Assembly (NCBI RefSeq): GCF_013373365.1
Contig: NZ_CP035925.1
Span: 2,790,001-2,854,000 of the forward strand
Direction: 5' to 3'
DNA: 64,000 nt
DNA from: Lentibacillus sp. CBA3610
GTDB taxonomy: Bacteria; Bacillota; Bacilli; Bacillales; Amphibacillaceae
Shown: positions 19,184-29,343 of the stretch, in pieces
How positions within the stretch are numbered: position 1 is the first letter of the stretch
Layout: each line of letters begins with the position of its first letter
Program-made: the position numbers and the translations under genes
Notes under the pieces: generated by a model
Database searches by the model: none
Told to the model about the DNA's origin: nothing
What the model saw: the letters and a program-made list of their open reading frames with translations, nothing else

Positions 19184-21292
19184 TTAAGCCGTTTTCTGTT
19201 CATCTTCCACAAGTACGGACAATGCCAGAATCTCAGCAACATCCATGGTACTGATATCTTCTTCAACCTCTTTTGCTTTCGTCCCATCACTCAGCATTGT
19301 CAGACAAAATGGGCATGCACTGGATATCATCGTTGATTCCGTTTCCATTGCCTGTTCGGTCCGTGCGACGTTAATGCGGTTGCCTGTTGTGTCTTCTGTC
19401 CACATTAGACCGCCGCCGGCACCACAGCACATACCATTTTCCCTGCTGCGATTCATCTCGACCAAATCAAGTCCCGGAATTGACTTCAGAATCTCACGCG
19501 GCGGATCATAAACGCCGTTGTAACGCCCTAAATAACAGGAGTCATGATACGTAAGCTTCTGATTGATTTCACGCTGCGGCTTCAGTTTACCGTTCATCAC
19601 CAGATCATACAGCATTTGCGTATGGTGATAAACTTCTGCTTCAAAACCAAAATCAGGATATTCATTCTTAAATATATTATACGCGTGCGGGTCAATCGTA
19701 ACAATCTTCTTAACATCGTTTTTCTCAAATTCTTTAATATTTTTCTCAGCGATTTCCTGGAATAAAAACTCATTGCCAATACGGCGTGCCGTATCACCGG
19801 AGTTTTGTTCCTTATTTCCAAGAATAGCAAAACTGATGCCTGCCTGGTTCATCAATTTGGCAAACGCAAGCGCAATTTTTTGACTGCGGTTGTCAAATGA
19901 TCCCATTGAGCTTACCCAGAAAAGATATTCAAAATCTTTATCTTCTTTTTTCAGCTCTTTAACCGTTGGGATATACGCATCCTCATCCTGCTCGCGCCAT
20001 TTGATGCGGTCTTTTTTGGAAAGTCCCCAAGGATTGCCTTGACGTTCGATATTCATCACCGCACGCTGGGCATCCTGATCCATTTTACCTTCTGTCATAA
20101 CAAGATAACGGCGCATATCGATAATCGTGCCAACGTGCTCATTCATAACCGGGCATGCATCTTCACACGCACGGCAAGTTGTGCAGCCTTCAAGCTCTTC
20201 CTGTGTGATAACATCACCGATCAGGCTGACGCTTTCCATGCCTGCAGCTGCCTCATTTGCGCCGGCAGCACCCAAATTGCCTTTCGTGTTTGAAAAAGCA
20301 TATTCCGGCACCCATGCAGACTTTCCTGTGACGGCTGCTCCTTTTTCCGTTAGATGATCGCGGACTTTGATCATGATATCCATCGGCGAGAGCATTTTAC
20401 CGGTGCCTGAAGCGGGACAGACATCTGTACAGCGTCCGCATTCAACGCATGCATAAAAGTCAATCATCTGATGCTGTTCGAAGTCTTCCACTTTTCCAAC
20501 ACCGAATGACATCTCATCTTCGTTTTCTTCATCATCAACATCAAAATTAATCGGCTTCAGCTTCCCTGGCACGCGTTTACTCAAAAACACGTTGATTGGC
20601 GCTGCAATCAGGTGTGCGTGCTTGGATTGCGGCACGTAGACTAAAAACGCCAGGATCACAACAGTGTGAATCCACCAGAACACGTAGAACATAGCGGCCG
20701 CAGCTGAAGGCGTGAGCCATCCAAAGGCATAAGCTATTAAACTGGCAACCGGCTCTGTCCATGTCAGGGCTTCACCATGCCAGAGGATCGCCATTCCATT
20801 TCCGAACAGCACAGAAAGCATCAATGTCCCGATAAACAATAGAACAAGTCCTGCTTTAAAACCGCGCTTCAAACGGACAAGATTTTCTACATAGCGGCGG
20901 TAGAATGCCCACACTACCGCTACCAGTATCATTAAGGTTACAAGTTCCTGGAAAAACGTAAACCCCGGATAAAAAAACCCGAATGGCAAATGACTGCCTG
21001 GTGCCAACCCTTTCACAAACATGTCGATCGCACCAAATTGTACGAGTATAAAGCCATAGAACATCATGACATGAATCGTGCCTGACTTTTTATCCTTCAG
21101 CAGCTTGGACTGGCCAAAAACAATTTTCCCTATACGTCGGAACCGCTCTTTAAAGTCCCTGTCAAACTCGGATTTTTTTCCAAGTTTAATATAGGAAACA
21201 CGCGTCGCAATGACTTTAGCGAATAAGTATACCCCATAGGCGACAATTGCTATAAATGCCAGCCAGTTGATAAGTAACAATGTGTCCATCAT
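19184..21292 (-). CDS. fadF: Membrane-bound Fe-S oxidoreductase, FadF/HdrD-like
   Basis: 702 residues. The first 240 or so form about five to six membrane helices resembling a NarI-like cytochrome b region; then come two 4Fe-4S motifs (CVECGRCTDVCP and CTTCRACEDACP) and two C-terminal CCG-type cluster domains (HDSCYLGRYN and GMCCGAGGGLMW). This architecture matches Bacillus YwjF/FadF, thought to carry electrons from acyl-CoA dehydrogenases and ETF to the menaquinone pool; that role is inferred from context with the adjoining beta-oxidation genes. Strong AACAAAGGGGGAG ribosome site; two tandem ATG codons leave the exact start ambiguous by one residue. Confidence 0.88.
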   Translation of the reverse strand: MMDTLLLINWLAFIAIVAYGVYLFAKVIATRVSYIKLGKKSEFDRDFKERFRRIGKIVFGQSKLLKDKKSGTIHVMMFYGFILVQFGAIDMFVKGLAPGSHLPFGFFYPGFTFFQELVTLMILVAVVWAFYRRYVENLVRLKRGFKAGLVLLFIGTLMLSVLFGNGMAILWHGEALTWTEPVASLIAYAFGWLTPSAAAAMFYVFWWIHTVVILAFLVYVPQSKHAHLIAAPINVFLSKRVPGKLKPINFDVDDEENEDEMSFGVGKVEDFEQHQMIDFYACVECGRCTDVCPASGTGKMLSPMDIMIKVRDHLTEKGAAVTGKSAWVPEYAFSNTKGNLGAAGANEAAAGMESVSLIGDVITQEELEGCTTCRACEDACPVMNEHVGTIIDMRRYLVMTEGKMDQDAQRAVMNIERQGNPWGLSKKDRIKWREQDEDAYIPTVKELKKEDKDFEYLFWVSSMGSFDNRSQKIALAFAKLMNQAGISFAILGNKEQNSGDTARRIGNEFLFQEIAEKNIKEFEKNDVKKIVTIDPHAYNIFKNEYPDFGFEAEVYHHTQMLYDLVMNGKLKPQREINQKLTYHDSCYLGRYNGVYDPPREILKSIPGLDLVEMNRSRENGMCCGAGGGLMWTEDTTGNRINVARTEQAMETESTMISSACPFCLTMLSDGTKAKEVEEDISTMDVAEILALSVLVEDEQKTA

Positions 21293-21310
21293 TCGCTCCC
21301 CCTTTGTTAT

Positions 21311-21338
21311 AGTATAACGGATTTTGTTAGCGATTGCA
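21311..21338 (-). promoter_or_regulatory. Probable fadF promoter overlapped by a CcpA (cre) site
   Basis: TGTTAGCGATTGCA at 21325-21338 fits the cre pattern with one or two deviations and is an approximate palindrome. A -10-like TATACT (minus strand, 21316-21311) lies just downstream, about 20 bp from the fadF start, so the cre site would fall in the spacer of the promoter, a repressing position. Confidence 0.45.
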
Positions 21339-21490
21339 TTATTTTGAAAATAAAGTCTGGCTTCAATTTATGAATACTTCTCCCGCTGATTGTCAGTTGG
21401 CTGCCATTACCCTTATCACTTACTTCCAGCTGGAAGAGAGGTAAAAATGCAAGCACTAAACTTTTATGTTATTACTATTACTTTATATGA

Positions 21491-21504
21491 TGAATGATCA
21501 TTCA
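21491..21504. promoter_or_regulatory. Perfect 14-bp palindrome, candidate TetR/FadR operator
   Basis: TGAATGATCATTCA is perfectly palindromic and is a contracted version of the Bacillus FadR box (TGAATGA-x4-TCATTCA). It lies about 200 bp upstream of fadF. It could be bound by the TetR protein at 11417-12043 or by a FadR orthologue elsewhere. Confidence 0.45.
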
Positions 21505-21535
21505 GTCAACAGATTTATAGAAAGTTTAGAAACTA

Positions 21536-21893
21536 TTTCACTATTACAATCGAAACGAAAGGGCAAAAAGGGGCACATTTTTTTCAGAAATTTATGCCCC
21601 TTTTTAGTAAGATTTTTCGATTGTAGTAAAAAGAAGGTGTCTTGGTGAAGTTGATCAGCACTCCAGATTAAAGGCTGTATCGTGCGAGTTCAGACGGTTG
21701 TTGCGTGAATTAATAAGGGAGCAGCGCGATTTCGCAGTGCTGCCGCGCGATTTGGAAGCATTGTTGCGCGAAATCAGGGCGTCGCCGGGCGAAATTGCAT
21801 GATAGCTGCGCGAAATAATGTGATCATCGCGCGAAATCGCCCCATTTCCGCGCGAACCAGCACATTTCCCGGGCGTGCCGCACTGCGAGAAAA
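21536..21893 (+). repeat. Composite element R4 copy 1: hairpin plus GCGCGAAAT array
   Basis: Left part (21541-21628) is an outer inverted repeat TACAATCGAAA / TTTCGATTGTA around an inner hairpin AAAGGGGCA / TGCCCCTTT with T-rich flanks. Right part (about 21680-21893) holds roughly ten GCGCGAAAT-like units at 20/21-bp spacing and ends ACCAGCACATTTCCCGGGCGTGCCG. Both parts recur in the same order and orientation at 39231-39484. It lies between argS and fadF; the hairpin may also serve as terminator for argS. Confidence 0.85.
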
Positions 21894-21933
21894 AACTTGC
21901 AGAAGCTCGTCACCTCTGCAAGTTTCGATAAAT

Positions 21934-23607
21934 TTACATTTTCACCGGTGCACTGATCCCGATCAGCCCGAGACCATTTGCCAGTGTGATCCGTACAGCT
22001 TTCATCAATCCGATACGTGCTTCCGTTAACGCCGGATTGTCCGGATCGAGCACTTTTTCCGCATTGTAGAAGCTATGCAAGAGAGAGGCCAGATCAAATA
22101 CGTACTGCGTCACTTTATGCGGTGCATATTTTTCGGCAGCATCAGCTACTGTCTGTGGGAATTCGCCCAATTTTTTCAGTAAGTCTGTTTCTTTTTCAGA
22201 TGTTAGAAGTTCAGCGTTAATCTCTCCGCTGGCAGAAAAGCCTTTCGCTTCCGCCTGCTCCAGCATTGTACAGATCCGGGCGTGGGCGTACTGGACATAG
22301 TAAATCGGATTGTCATTTGACTGGGAACGGGCCAGATCCAAATTAAAATCGAATTGTGTATCGTTGGAGCGCATCACAAAAAAATAACGGGTGGCGTCAA
22401 TACCGACTTCTTCCATCAAATCGCGCAATGCGACCGCATTACCGGTCCGTTTGCTCATACGGACTTTTTCGCCGCCCTCAAACAGGCTGACCGTCTGAAT
22501 AATTTCGACAGCAAATTTTTCGGCAGGATAGCCAAGTGCCTGAATCGCTGCACGCATCCGGGATATATAGCCATGATGGTCGGATCCCCATACATTGATG
22601 ATTTTATCAAAACCGCGTTCGAGTTTATTTTTGTGATAGGCGATATCCGGTGTCAAATATGTGTAGTTGCCGTCCTGCTTGATCAGCACACGGTCTTTGT
22701 CATCGCCAAAATCGGTGGATCGGAACCATGTCGCTCCGTCCTGTTCATAGACATAACCGCCGTCCCGCAATGTCTGAACAGCCTCTTCCACCTTGTTGTT
22801 ATCATACAAGGACTGTTCTGAAAACCAGTTGTCAAAGGTAACGCGGAAATCGGCCAAGTCCTGTTCCAGATTGCCAAGCGCGTGCTTCAAGCCATATTCT
22901 TTGAAAAAGGCCAAACGCTCCTGTCTGTCTGCATAAACCCACTTATCACTGTGCTCATCTGCTAACTTATGGCCGATGGCGACAATATCATCGCCGCGAT
23001 ATCCGTCTTCAGGCATGTCAGCTTCATGGCCGAGAGCTTCTAAGTATCGTGTTTCAACAGACAGGGCCAAATTATCAATCTGGCTGCCGGCATCATTAAT
23101 GTAGTATTCACGCTGCACCTCATAGCCCGCCGCTTCCAGGACATTGCAAAAGACATCACCATACGCTGCGCCCCGGGCATGACCGAGATGCAAATCACCG
23201 GTCGGGTTTACGGATACAAATTCAACCTGGACCTTTTCGCCCTGGCCATGATCTGTGCGTCCATAAGCATCTCCAGCTCCTAAAATCGTCGGAATCAATT
23301 CACCAAGAAAATCATTTTTCATGAAAAAATTGATGAAACCGGGTCCGGCAATCTCAATCTTTTCAACATTTGCCTCAGCTTCATCCAGTTCCGCCACAAT
23401 ATCCTCTGCAATCTGTCTTGGTGCTTTTTTGGCGATCCGTGCAAGCTGCATCGCAATGTTTGTTGCAAAATCACCATGCGCTTTTTCTTTAGGTTTTTCG
23501 AGCGTCACATCCGGGAGCACATCCTCTCCGGCCAGACCCGCTTTCAGGACGGCTGCAGTGATTTCCTGTTTTAATGTCTCTTCTATTTGTGATAATGCAT
23601 TGCTCAT
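21934..23607 (-). CDS. argS: Arginyl-tRNA synthetase
   Basis: Class I aminoacyl-tRNA synthetase charging tRNA-Arg. The 557-residue protein has the Arg-tRNA synthetase N-terminal domain, the HIGH-type motif in [18 protein letters not shown], the KMSKS-type motif in VRMSKRTG, and the DALR anticodon-binding domain ending [15 protein letters not shown]. Its ATG overlaps the TGA of ywiB by one base, as in B. subtilis, so the two are translationally coupled. Confidence 0.96.
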   Translation of the reverse strand: MSNALSQIEETLKQEITAAVLKAGLAGEDVLPDVTLEKPKEKAHGDFATNIAMQLARIAKKAPRQIAEDIVAELDEAEANVEKIEIAGPGFINFFMKNDFLGELIPTILGAGDAYGRTDHGQGEKVQVEFVSVNPTGDLHLGHARGAAYGDVFCNVLEAAGYEVQREYYINDAGSQIDNLALSVETRYLEALGHEADMPEDGYRGDDIVAIGHKLADEHSDKWVYADRQERLAFFKEYGLKHALGNLEQDLADFRVTFDNWFSEQSLYDNNKVEEAVQTLRDGGYVYEQDGATWFRSTDFGDDKDRVLIKQDGNYTYLTPDIAYHKNKLERGFDKIINVWGSDHHGYISRMRAAIQALGYPAEKFAVEIIQTVSLFEGGEKVRMSKRTGNAVALRDLMEEVGIDATRYFFVMRSNDTQFDFNLDLARSQSNDNPIYYVQYAHARICTMLEQAEAKGFSASGEINAELLTSEKETDLLKKLGEFPQTVADAAEKYAPHKVTQYVFDLASLLHSFYNAEKVLDPDNPALTEARIGLMKAVRITLANGLGLIGISAPVKM

Positions 23608-24047
23608 CAGGCATCCTCCTTATGTCGAATCGTTAACGTCAGCTGATGCTTGCGTTCATCCGCTCCGTTAAGCTTCACGTTATAGTCAATTCTCAGAAAA
23701 CCGTTTTGCTCCCCGGACAACGGCTGATAGTTAATTGCTTTTGTGAATGTTTCCATATGTATGTTGCCATACGGATGCTGAAAGACATTTTCCGTTGTCT
23801 GCCGGTCGCGGAATTGCTGATTCATACTGACTAGTCCAGTTCGTTTAACCGTTACTTTATCCTTATGAATCGTCACCATATTTTTGATGGGCGATTCATC
23901 TTCAGCTTTTTCTTTATAGGTTAAAACGTCCATCGTATCTGTTTGAAAAAATCGGCCAGTCTGCCTGATAGTATTGTATTCCATCTGTCCATTATCATCA
24001 ATAGCCGTCTTGAGTTCGACAGCAACTTGCTTCGAATTCCCATCCAT
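23607..24047 (-). CDS. ywiB: YwiB/DUF1934 family beta-barrel protein
   Basis: 146 residues; function unknown. The family folds as a small calycin-like beta-barrel and is almost always found directly upstream of argS in Bacillales. Conserved features seen are [16 protein letters not shown] and the C-terminal YNVKLNG...[12 protein letters not shown] at 24047 lies eight bases after AGGAG; a TTG one codon upstream is less well placed. It probably starts the ywiB-argS operon. Confidence 0.85.
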   Translation of the reverse strand: MDGNSKQVAVELKTAIDDNGQMEYNTIRQTGRFFQTDTMDVLTYKEKAEDESPIKNMVTIHKDKVTVKRTGLVSMNQQFRDRQTTENVFQHPYGNIHMETFTKAINYQPLSGEQNGFLRIDYNVKLNGADERKHQLTLTIRHKEDA

Positions 24048-24303
24048 CAAAATCGCTCCTGCTTGATATGATTAACCTATTATAGCGATAAATGCCCAGT
24101 GATTTCAATATATAAACCGGGCAACATTTATAAATATAACCCGACCACTCAAATGACTTCCAAAATGTATTAATTCTGTCCAGGTGTTTTTTTGAAAATA
24201 ATTCATGTGTCTATACCATTTAATAAACCATCCCAAGTTTAATTCCGATTATTTTTCCCCATAATGAAACTAGTGAACATGTTCGTGAATGGGGCTAAAA
24301 GCT

Positions 24304-26370
24304 ATGAAATCATTATTGCGTTTAAACGGGAATATGCACCGGCTGTTTTACCTTATACCGCTGGGGCTGTTTGCATTAGGGCTGCTTCTGCTTGCCGGGG
24401 TCTATTTTGTCAGTTTCCTATTGGGGCCGCCGCAGCTTACCAATGATCAGAACACCATTTATTACAGCATCGATGGCGAGATGATTGGTGAAGAAAGTGG
24501 TACAGAAAGCCGGTATTGGGTGGACTTGGAAAACATGTCACCACATTTGATTGATGCAACCCTGGCGATTGAGGATAAATATTTTTACGACCATAACGGT
24601 TTTGACCTGCAGCGAATTGTCGGTGCAGCCGTTTCTGATATCAAAAGTTTGTCACTGGATGAAGGTGCGAGTACATTGTCCCAGCAATATGCCCGTAATC
24701 TGTTTTTGACTCACGAAAAAACATGGGCACGCAAACTGAAGGAAGCGTTTTATACGGTAAGGCTGGAAATGTATTATACGAAAGATGAGCTGCTCGAAGG
24801 TTATTTGAACACGATTTATTACGGGCACGGTGCACACGGAGTGGAAGCAGCCAGCAGGTACTTTTTTGATAAATCAGCAAACGAATTGACATTGGCGGAA
24901 TCTTCCATGCTGGCAGCTATTCCGAAAGGCCCTTCATACTACTCACCATTTAATCAACCGGAAAATGCCGAAAATCGTCAACAACGGATTTTAAGCCTGA
25001 TGCGGGAAAACAATCAGATATCCGATCAGGCTTATTTCCTTGCTGTCAGGGAACAATTGGCTTTCACTGACCCGGAAGAGCGGGAAAGTGTGTCAGTCGC
25101 TCCCCATTTCCAGGATGAGGTATTAAGAGAGACAGCCAATATTTTGGAACTTGATCCTGAAAAAGTACGTTCGGGCGGCTATCAAATTTATACAACCCTT
25201 GATTCCGGGCTGCAGCATCAAATGGAGGAAAATACGAAAAGCGTTATCCAGTCCGGAAGCGAGATCGAAATTGGTGCCATGGCTATGAACCCGGAAACAG
25301 GCGGGATTCGGGCTTTAATCGGCGGCAAAGACTATACAGACAGCCCGTTCAACCGTGCAGTTAATGCTGAAAGGATGCCGGGATCTGCTTTTAAGCCATT
25401 TTTATATTATGCAGCATTGAATAACGGCTATACACCGACGACGATGCTGATGAGCAAACCGACCGCATTCAGACTGGAAGATGGTGACGTTTATCAGCCG
25501 AGCAACTATAACGGTTATTATGCCAATGAGCAAATACCCCTTGCCCAGGCTCTGGCCCTGTCTGACAATATATATGCTGTTAAAACGAATTTGTTTCTTG
25601 GACCGGAACAACTCGTTAATACAGCTGAAACATTCGGCTTTAACAGTGACCTGCCCGCCGTCCCTTCCCTCGCATTAGGCTCTGCAGCAGTAACGGTCGA
25701 GGATATGGTCACCGGATACGGGATGCTGGCCAATGGCGGCTATGATATCGAAGGACATACAGTCGCGAAAATTGTGGACAGACATGGCGATACCGTTTTT
25801 GAACGGGAGCATGAAGAGCGCGAACAGGTACTGGACCCGCAATCAACCTTTGTATTAACCCAGCTGATGACGGGGATGTTTGATGAATCATTGGATGGGT
25901 ATATGGCTGTAACCGGCTCTTCCATTGCCGATCAGCTCAGCAGAAAATATGCCGGCAAGTCCGGTACCACCGAAACAGACAGCTGGATGATGGGATACAG
26001 CCCGTCACTGGTCACAGGCGTTTGGACAGGGTATGACAGAAACGAGCCAATCACGAAGGCTGCCGAAGAAGCTTATGCCAAGGATATCTGGGCTTCGTTT
26101 ATGGAAGATGCACACGACAACGCTGATGAGCCAACGCTTCGATGTACCACCAGGGTTGTTGGCGTTGCGATTGATCCGGAGCGGCAAACGGGCACACTTA
26201 TTGCAACACAAGCCGAGTTTATGTATTTTAAAGAAGGGAATGAACCTGAGGAACACTGTACCATCCATATGCATGATGAAGAGGAGCAGCAGGAGGACAA
26301 CGAGAACGGGAATGATCAAGAGGAAGATGATCAAGGGTTATTTGAACGCGTGTTTGATGTGCTGTTTTGA
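24304..26370 (+). CDS. pbpG: Class A penicillin-binding protein, PbpG-like
   Basis: Bifunctional glycosyltransferase/transpeptidase, about 688 residues. A short cytoplasmic tail and one membrane helix precede the GT51 domain (IEDKYFYDHNGFD with the catalytic Glu, GASTLSQQYARNLFL, YLNTIYYGHGAHGVEAASRYFF). The transpeptidase domain has SAFKP (Ser nucleophile), SDNIYAVKT (SxN) and KSGTT. In B. subtilis PbpG is a forespore enzyme for spore peptidoglycan. The tail is unusually acidic (Glu/Asp/Asn-rich). ATG 24304 follows GGGGC at 8 bp; ATG 24289 has no site. speE and speB, its neighbours in Bacillus, are absent here. Confidence 0.9.
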   Translation: MKSLLRLNGNMHRLFYLIPLGLFALGLLLLAGVYFVSFLLGPPQLTNDQNTIYYSIDGEMIGEESGTESRYWVDLENMSPHLIDATLAIEDKYFYDHNGFDLQRIVGAAVSDIKSLSLDEGASTLSQQYARNLFLTHEKTWARKLKEAFYTVRLEMYYTKDELLEGYLNTIYYGHGAHGVEAASRYFFDKSANELTLAESSMLAAIPKGPSYYSPFNQPENAENRQQRILSLMRENNQISDQAYFLAVREQLAFTDPEERESVSVAPHFQDEVLRETANILELDPEKVRSGGYQIYTTLDSGLQHQMEENTKSVIQSGSEIEIGAMAMNPETGGIRALIGGKDYTDSPFNRAVNAERMPGSAFKPFLYYAALNNGYTPTTMLMSKPTAFRLEDGDVYQPSNYNGYYANEQIPLAQALALSDNIYAVKTNLFLGPEQLVNTAETFGFNSDLPAVPSLALGSAAVTVEDMVTGYGMLANGGYDIEGHTVAKIVDRHGDTVFEREHEEREQVLDPQSTFVLTQLMTGMFDESLDGYMAVTGSSIADQLSRKYAGKSGTTETDSWMMGYSPSLVTGVWTGYDRNEPITKAAEEAYAKDIWASFMEDAHDNADEPTLRCTTRVVGVAIDPERQTGTLIATQAEFMYFKEGNEPEEHCTIHMHDEEEQQEDNENGNDQEEDDQGLFERVFDVLF

Positions 26371-26390
26371 TTGAGCCGCGAGGGCGTTCC

Positions 26391-28533
26391 CTAGGAGCCT
26401 TGGACAGAAGTATGCCGTAATTTATGTAAAATAATGTATATTCGATAATTGATTAAAATTGCTTTAAATATGCTTTGGATGAAATCGCCTAATACCCTTT
26501 CAATGCAGGGTTTATAAGGTTTTAACCATAGAAAAAGCACTCTTTTAATGGTACAATGTTTTTTGAGAGAAAAACAAACCAACGAAGAGTGCTTTGATTT
26601 CATTGTACCTTATTTTGTTTAAAAACGCCACAGTTTAGCCACTCTTCGTTGGAATCTCAAAAACGAGGAGAAGATTAAATGGCACAACGAAACCCCGATG
26701 CCCCTAATCAGATTGTTCTTTTCCAGGATTATTACAGGACAAGATTGAACATAAGCCACATGCTGCCGGTTCTTTTCGTACTTTGGCAGAGGAGTTGGAT
26801 CTGACTACTATGAACGCTTACGAATGGGGCGCCACCTTACACCCCGCCGTATCGTACGGCTGTTATTTTTTACGCCATGTACCATGGACATTATGCAGCT
26901 CAGAAGATCTGTCGGTTTGCCGAGGACAAGTATTGGCGCACAGTGGATATTATCCGGCATGCGTATGCCAAAGTTATAAAACAGTAGAACGAACGATAGA
27001 TGCTCCTTTTGGCTGAAGTGGGACGCCTTTTCATTCAAGTCATTGGAATCTGTGAGGGTTGTCTGATTGGCGACAACGCATGCATATTTGATGGTACAAG
27101 TCAAAGCCAATGCCTCGAAGCACAAAGCGATGGAGTTTTATGAGGCACTGACAAAGAAAATCGATTCGCCAACAAACGATATGGAAGCATTATATGACGT
27201 TATTAAACCATACATAGATGAGTGGAGCAGATGCCGGACCATAAGCTGAAAAGCTTTGTATAACATGAAACAGGCGGAGCAAGTGCAGCGTCTTTTGCGG
27301 AAACAGCATCAATCAGAATTACAACAAAGGACAGCAGGGTATTCAACCTCGATTCAGAGGTAGAGGAAACGAAACGAAGCATGGTTACGATGAAGAAGTG
27401 GTTAAAATCCAGTTGCCTGTTTAAATGATGTGCCCAGCGGAATCATTTGAACTGACAGTGGATGTCTTGACGACGTCGCATTTACACAGGATACTTCACA
27501 CGATGGGAACAGGCAAACACAACTGGAGCAAAAAGTGGCAAGAGGAAAATGGGAATAAAAAGATCCACCAGGAAACAAATCAATTTTACAGATCCAGATT
27601 CAAGTATCCATGCTTACGAAACCATGGTGTGCAGCAATGTTTACAACATTCTCGCCTGGTTGATGTCAAAGCGCATATTATCCTTGGTGCACATACAAGC
27701 AACAATGCTTCCGATCACTTGGGGTTTACAACAACGTTGGAACATGGCGGAAATGTGCGGCTCGTTAAAAGACATACAAGCCGGCGCCGATGCCGTTTTT
27801 TCTCAGCCAATAATAATTGCTTTCAATGAGAAGGAAAGGGACGGACTTTTATGCCTCGTACGCCGTAGCGAAATCCCGTATGCCAAGGATAAAGTTTTGC
27901 GTATGGATGCACAGAGTGATACTACACATGCCCAGAGGGCCAGATGCTTTCACGGCAGAAACAAAGAAATCAGGGAAAGATTGGAGAATACAGCAATAAA
28001 AGAAGCCTGCCAGTCCTGCCGCTTAGCCCGCACTGTACGAAAGCAAAAGACGGTAATTCGGAAAATAGAAAGGGATATGGAAATGACCCTATCAGGGAAG
28101 AAGCGAAAGCGAGGCTGACAGTGAGAAAGGTAAAGAATTCTGAAACAGAGAAAAGCGTCCCGGAACCTGGTATGGGCAACATTCAAGTGCAGGATGAGTG
28201 GGAACAGATGCATGGACGTGGGGATGGACAATGCTTTCACGGTGATTCAAATTGCACTGCGTTCATGCACAATATCCGGAAATCGTGGAAAGTCTACTTT
28301 ACAGTCCGTCGTATCATGAAACGTCCACCAGAAGGAACATTATACAAGGATACCGGCTAATAAAGCAGACTTAATGAGAGGAGGTGAATAACGTTTTCGC
28401 TTCAAGAAATTAAAATACATAGTGAAGCTTATTTGGTGTGCCTTTTTTAAATGTCCTCTAATTCTTACATTAAACAAGCCAAAATGAAAACCCGGGCGTT
28501 TTTTTAAAGAAAACTTTTGTCCAAGACTCCTAG
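26391..28533 (+). mobile_element. Degenerate IS1182-family insertion sequence
   Basis: A 2.1-kb element bounded by imperfect 20-bp inverted repeats, CTAGGAGCCTTGGACAGAAG at 26391-26410 and CTTTTGTCCAAGACTCCTAG at 28514-28533 (two mismatches). CCTAGG occurs across both boundaries, so CTAG may be a 4-bp target duplication or part of the ends. The left 270 bp before the transposase contains further inverted repeats (AAGCACTCTT, AATGGTACAATG). It inserted between pbpG and ywhD. Confidence 0.8.
26679..28360 (+). pseudogene. IS1182-type transposase, multiply frameshifted
   Basis: A good start (ATG after ACGAGGAG, MAQRNPDAPNQIVLFQ) is followed by fragments in all three frames. INFTDPDSSIHAYETMVCSN matches the DPDSR-type DDE region of IS1182 transposases, and VQDEWEQMHGRGDGQCFHG resembles their C-terminal segment. 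At least six frameshifts or stops separate the fragments, so it cannot make a transposase. Confidence 0.8.
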
Positions 28534-28566
28534 GCTGAAGCCAAACCACAAATCCAATAGCAATAC

Positions 28567-28604
28567 AAAAAGGGCTGACCCTCTGTGACGGGTCAGCCCT
28601 TTTT
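28567..28604. terminator. Strong bidirectional terminator
   Basis: Perfect 15-bp arms AAAAAGGGCTGACCC / GGGTCAGCCCTTTTT with an 8-nt loop. It has A-tract and T-tract on both sides and can end ywhD transcription from the right and read-through from the left. Confidence 0.9.
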
Positions 28605-28749
28605 GTGTCCTAGTAATTCATGAGTTAGCCCATGTATACATATTTTACAAATTCACTGTTTAAAGTACAAGATTTTAATGAATTGTTCATAAATAAGTCA
28701 CAAAAAATTCAAAGTCTATCAGCAGGAAAAATTACCGCTGAATAACAGA

Positions 28750-29274
28750 TCACTCAACATTTAACGCATTTTTCAGTTCATCAGTGGAATTTTTCCACAT
28801 ATCGCCGCCTTCAAAATCAGCCAGGAAATCATGCAGCAGTTTTTTGGAGTGATCGTCCATATGTTCAACGACGATTTGTCCTTTTAAGGATTTTTCCATA
28901 TGTTTAACATGCTCCGGCATCGATTTGTAAGCACGTTTGATCGACCGGTCAACCAGGAGTTCACTCCCGCCTACACCTGCAAAATACGGCCCGTTTTGAC
29001 CTTTTTCCACCGTTACCCAGACAATCCAATAGCGTTTGCCGTTCGCTACAACTTCTCTGTCATTCTGGAATTTTACACGCCGCTCAACAGCACTTCGGGC
29101 ATGCATCGCTTCCATGTCGACATAAGCTTGGCCTTCATTCGGGTCAACAATCACCGATGACATATTTTCAAGACTGATCGAGCCGATGCCATAACCGTCA
29201 TGTCCATCGTTTGGATCGTCTTTTATAATCGTAAATTTATTAGTCTTCTGCTGGTTGGAAGATTGATCTGCCAT
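28750..29274 (-). CDS. ywhD: YwhD family protein
   Basis: 174-residue conserved Bacillales protein of unknown function. The sequence FTIIKDDPNDGHDGYGIGSISLENMS near the N-terminus and the positions next to ywgA identify it as YwhD. No membrane segment or signal peptide. ATG follows CTAGGAGGG. It forms part of a leftward ywfO-ywgA-ywhD run, with a 69-bp gap to ywgA. Confidence 0.85.
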   Translation of the reverse strand: MADQSSNQQKTNKFTIIKDDPNDGHDGYGIGSISLENMSSVIVDPNEGQAYVDMEAMHARSAVERRVKFQNDREVVANGKRYWIVWVTVEKGQNGPYFAGVGGSELLVDRSIKRAYKSMPEHVKHMEKSLKGQIVVEHMDDHSKKLLHDFLADFEGGDMWKNSTDELKNALNVE

Positions 29275-29343
29275 TACAAGAACCCTCCTAGTCTATATTG
29301 GCTCTTATTGTAGCATATCATTTGAACACTTTTCATTCAAAGG

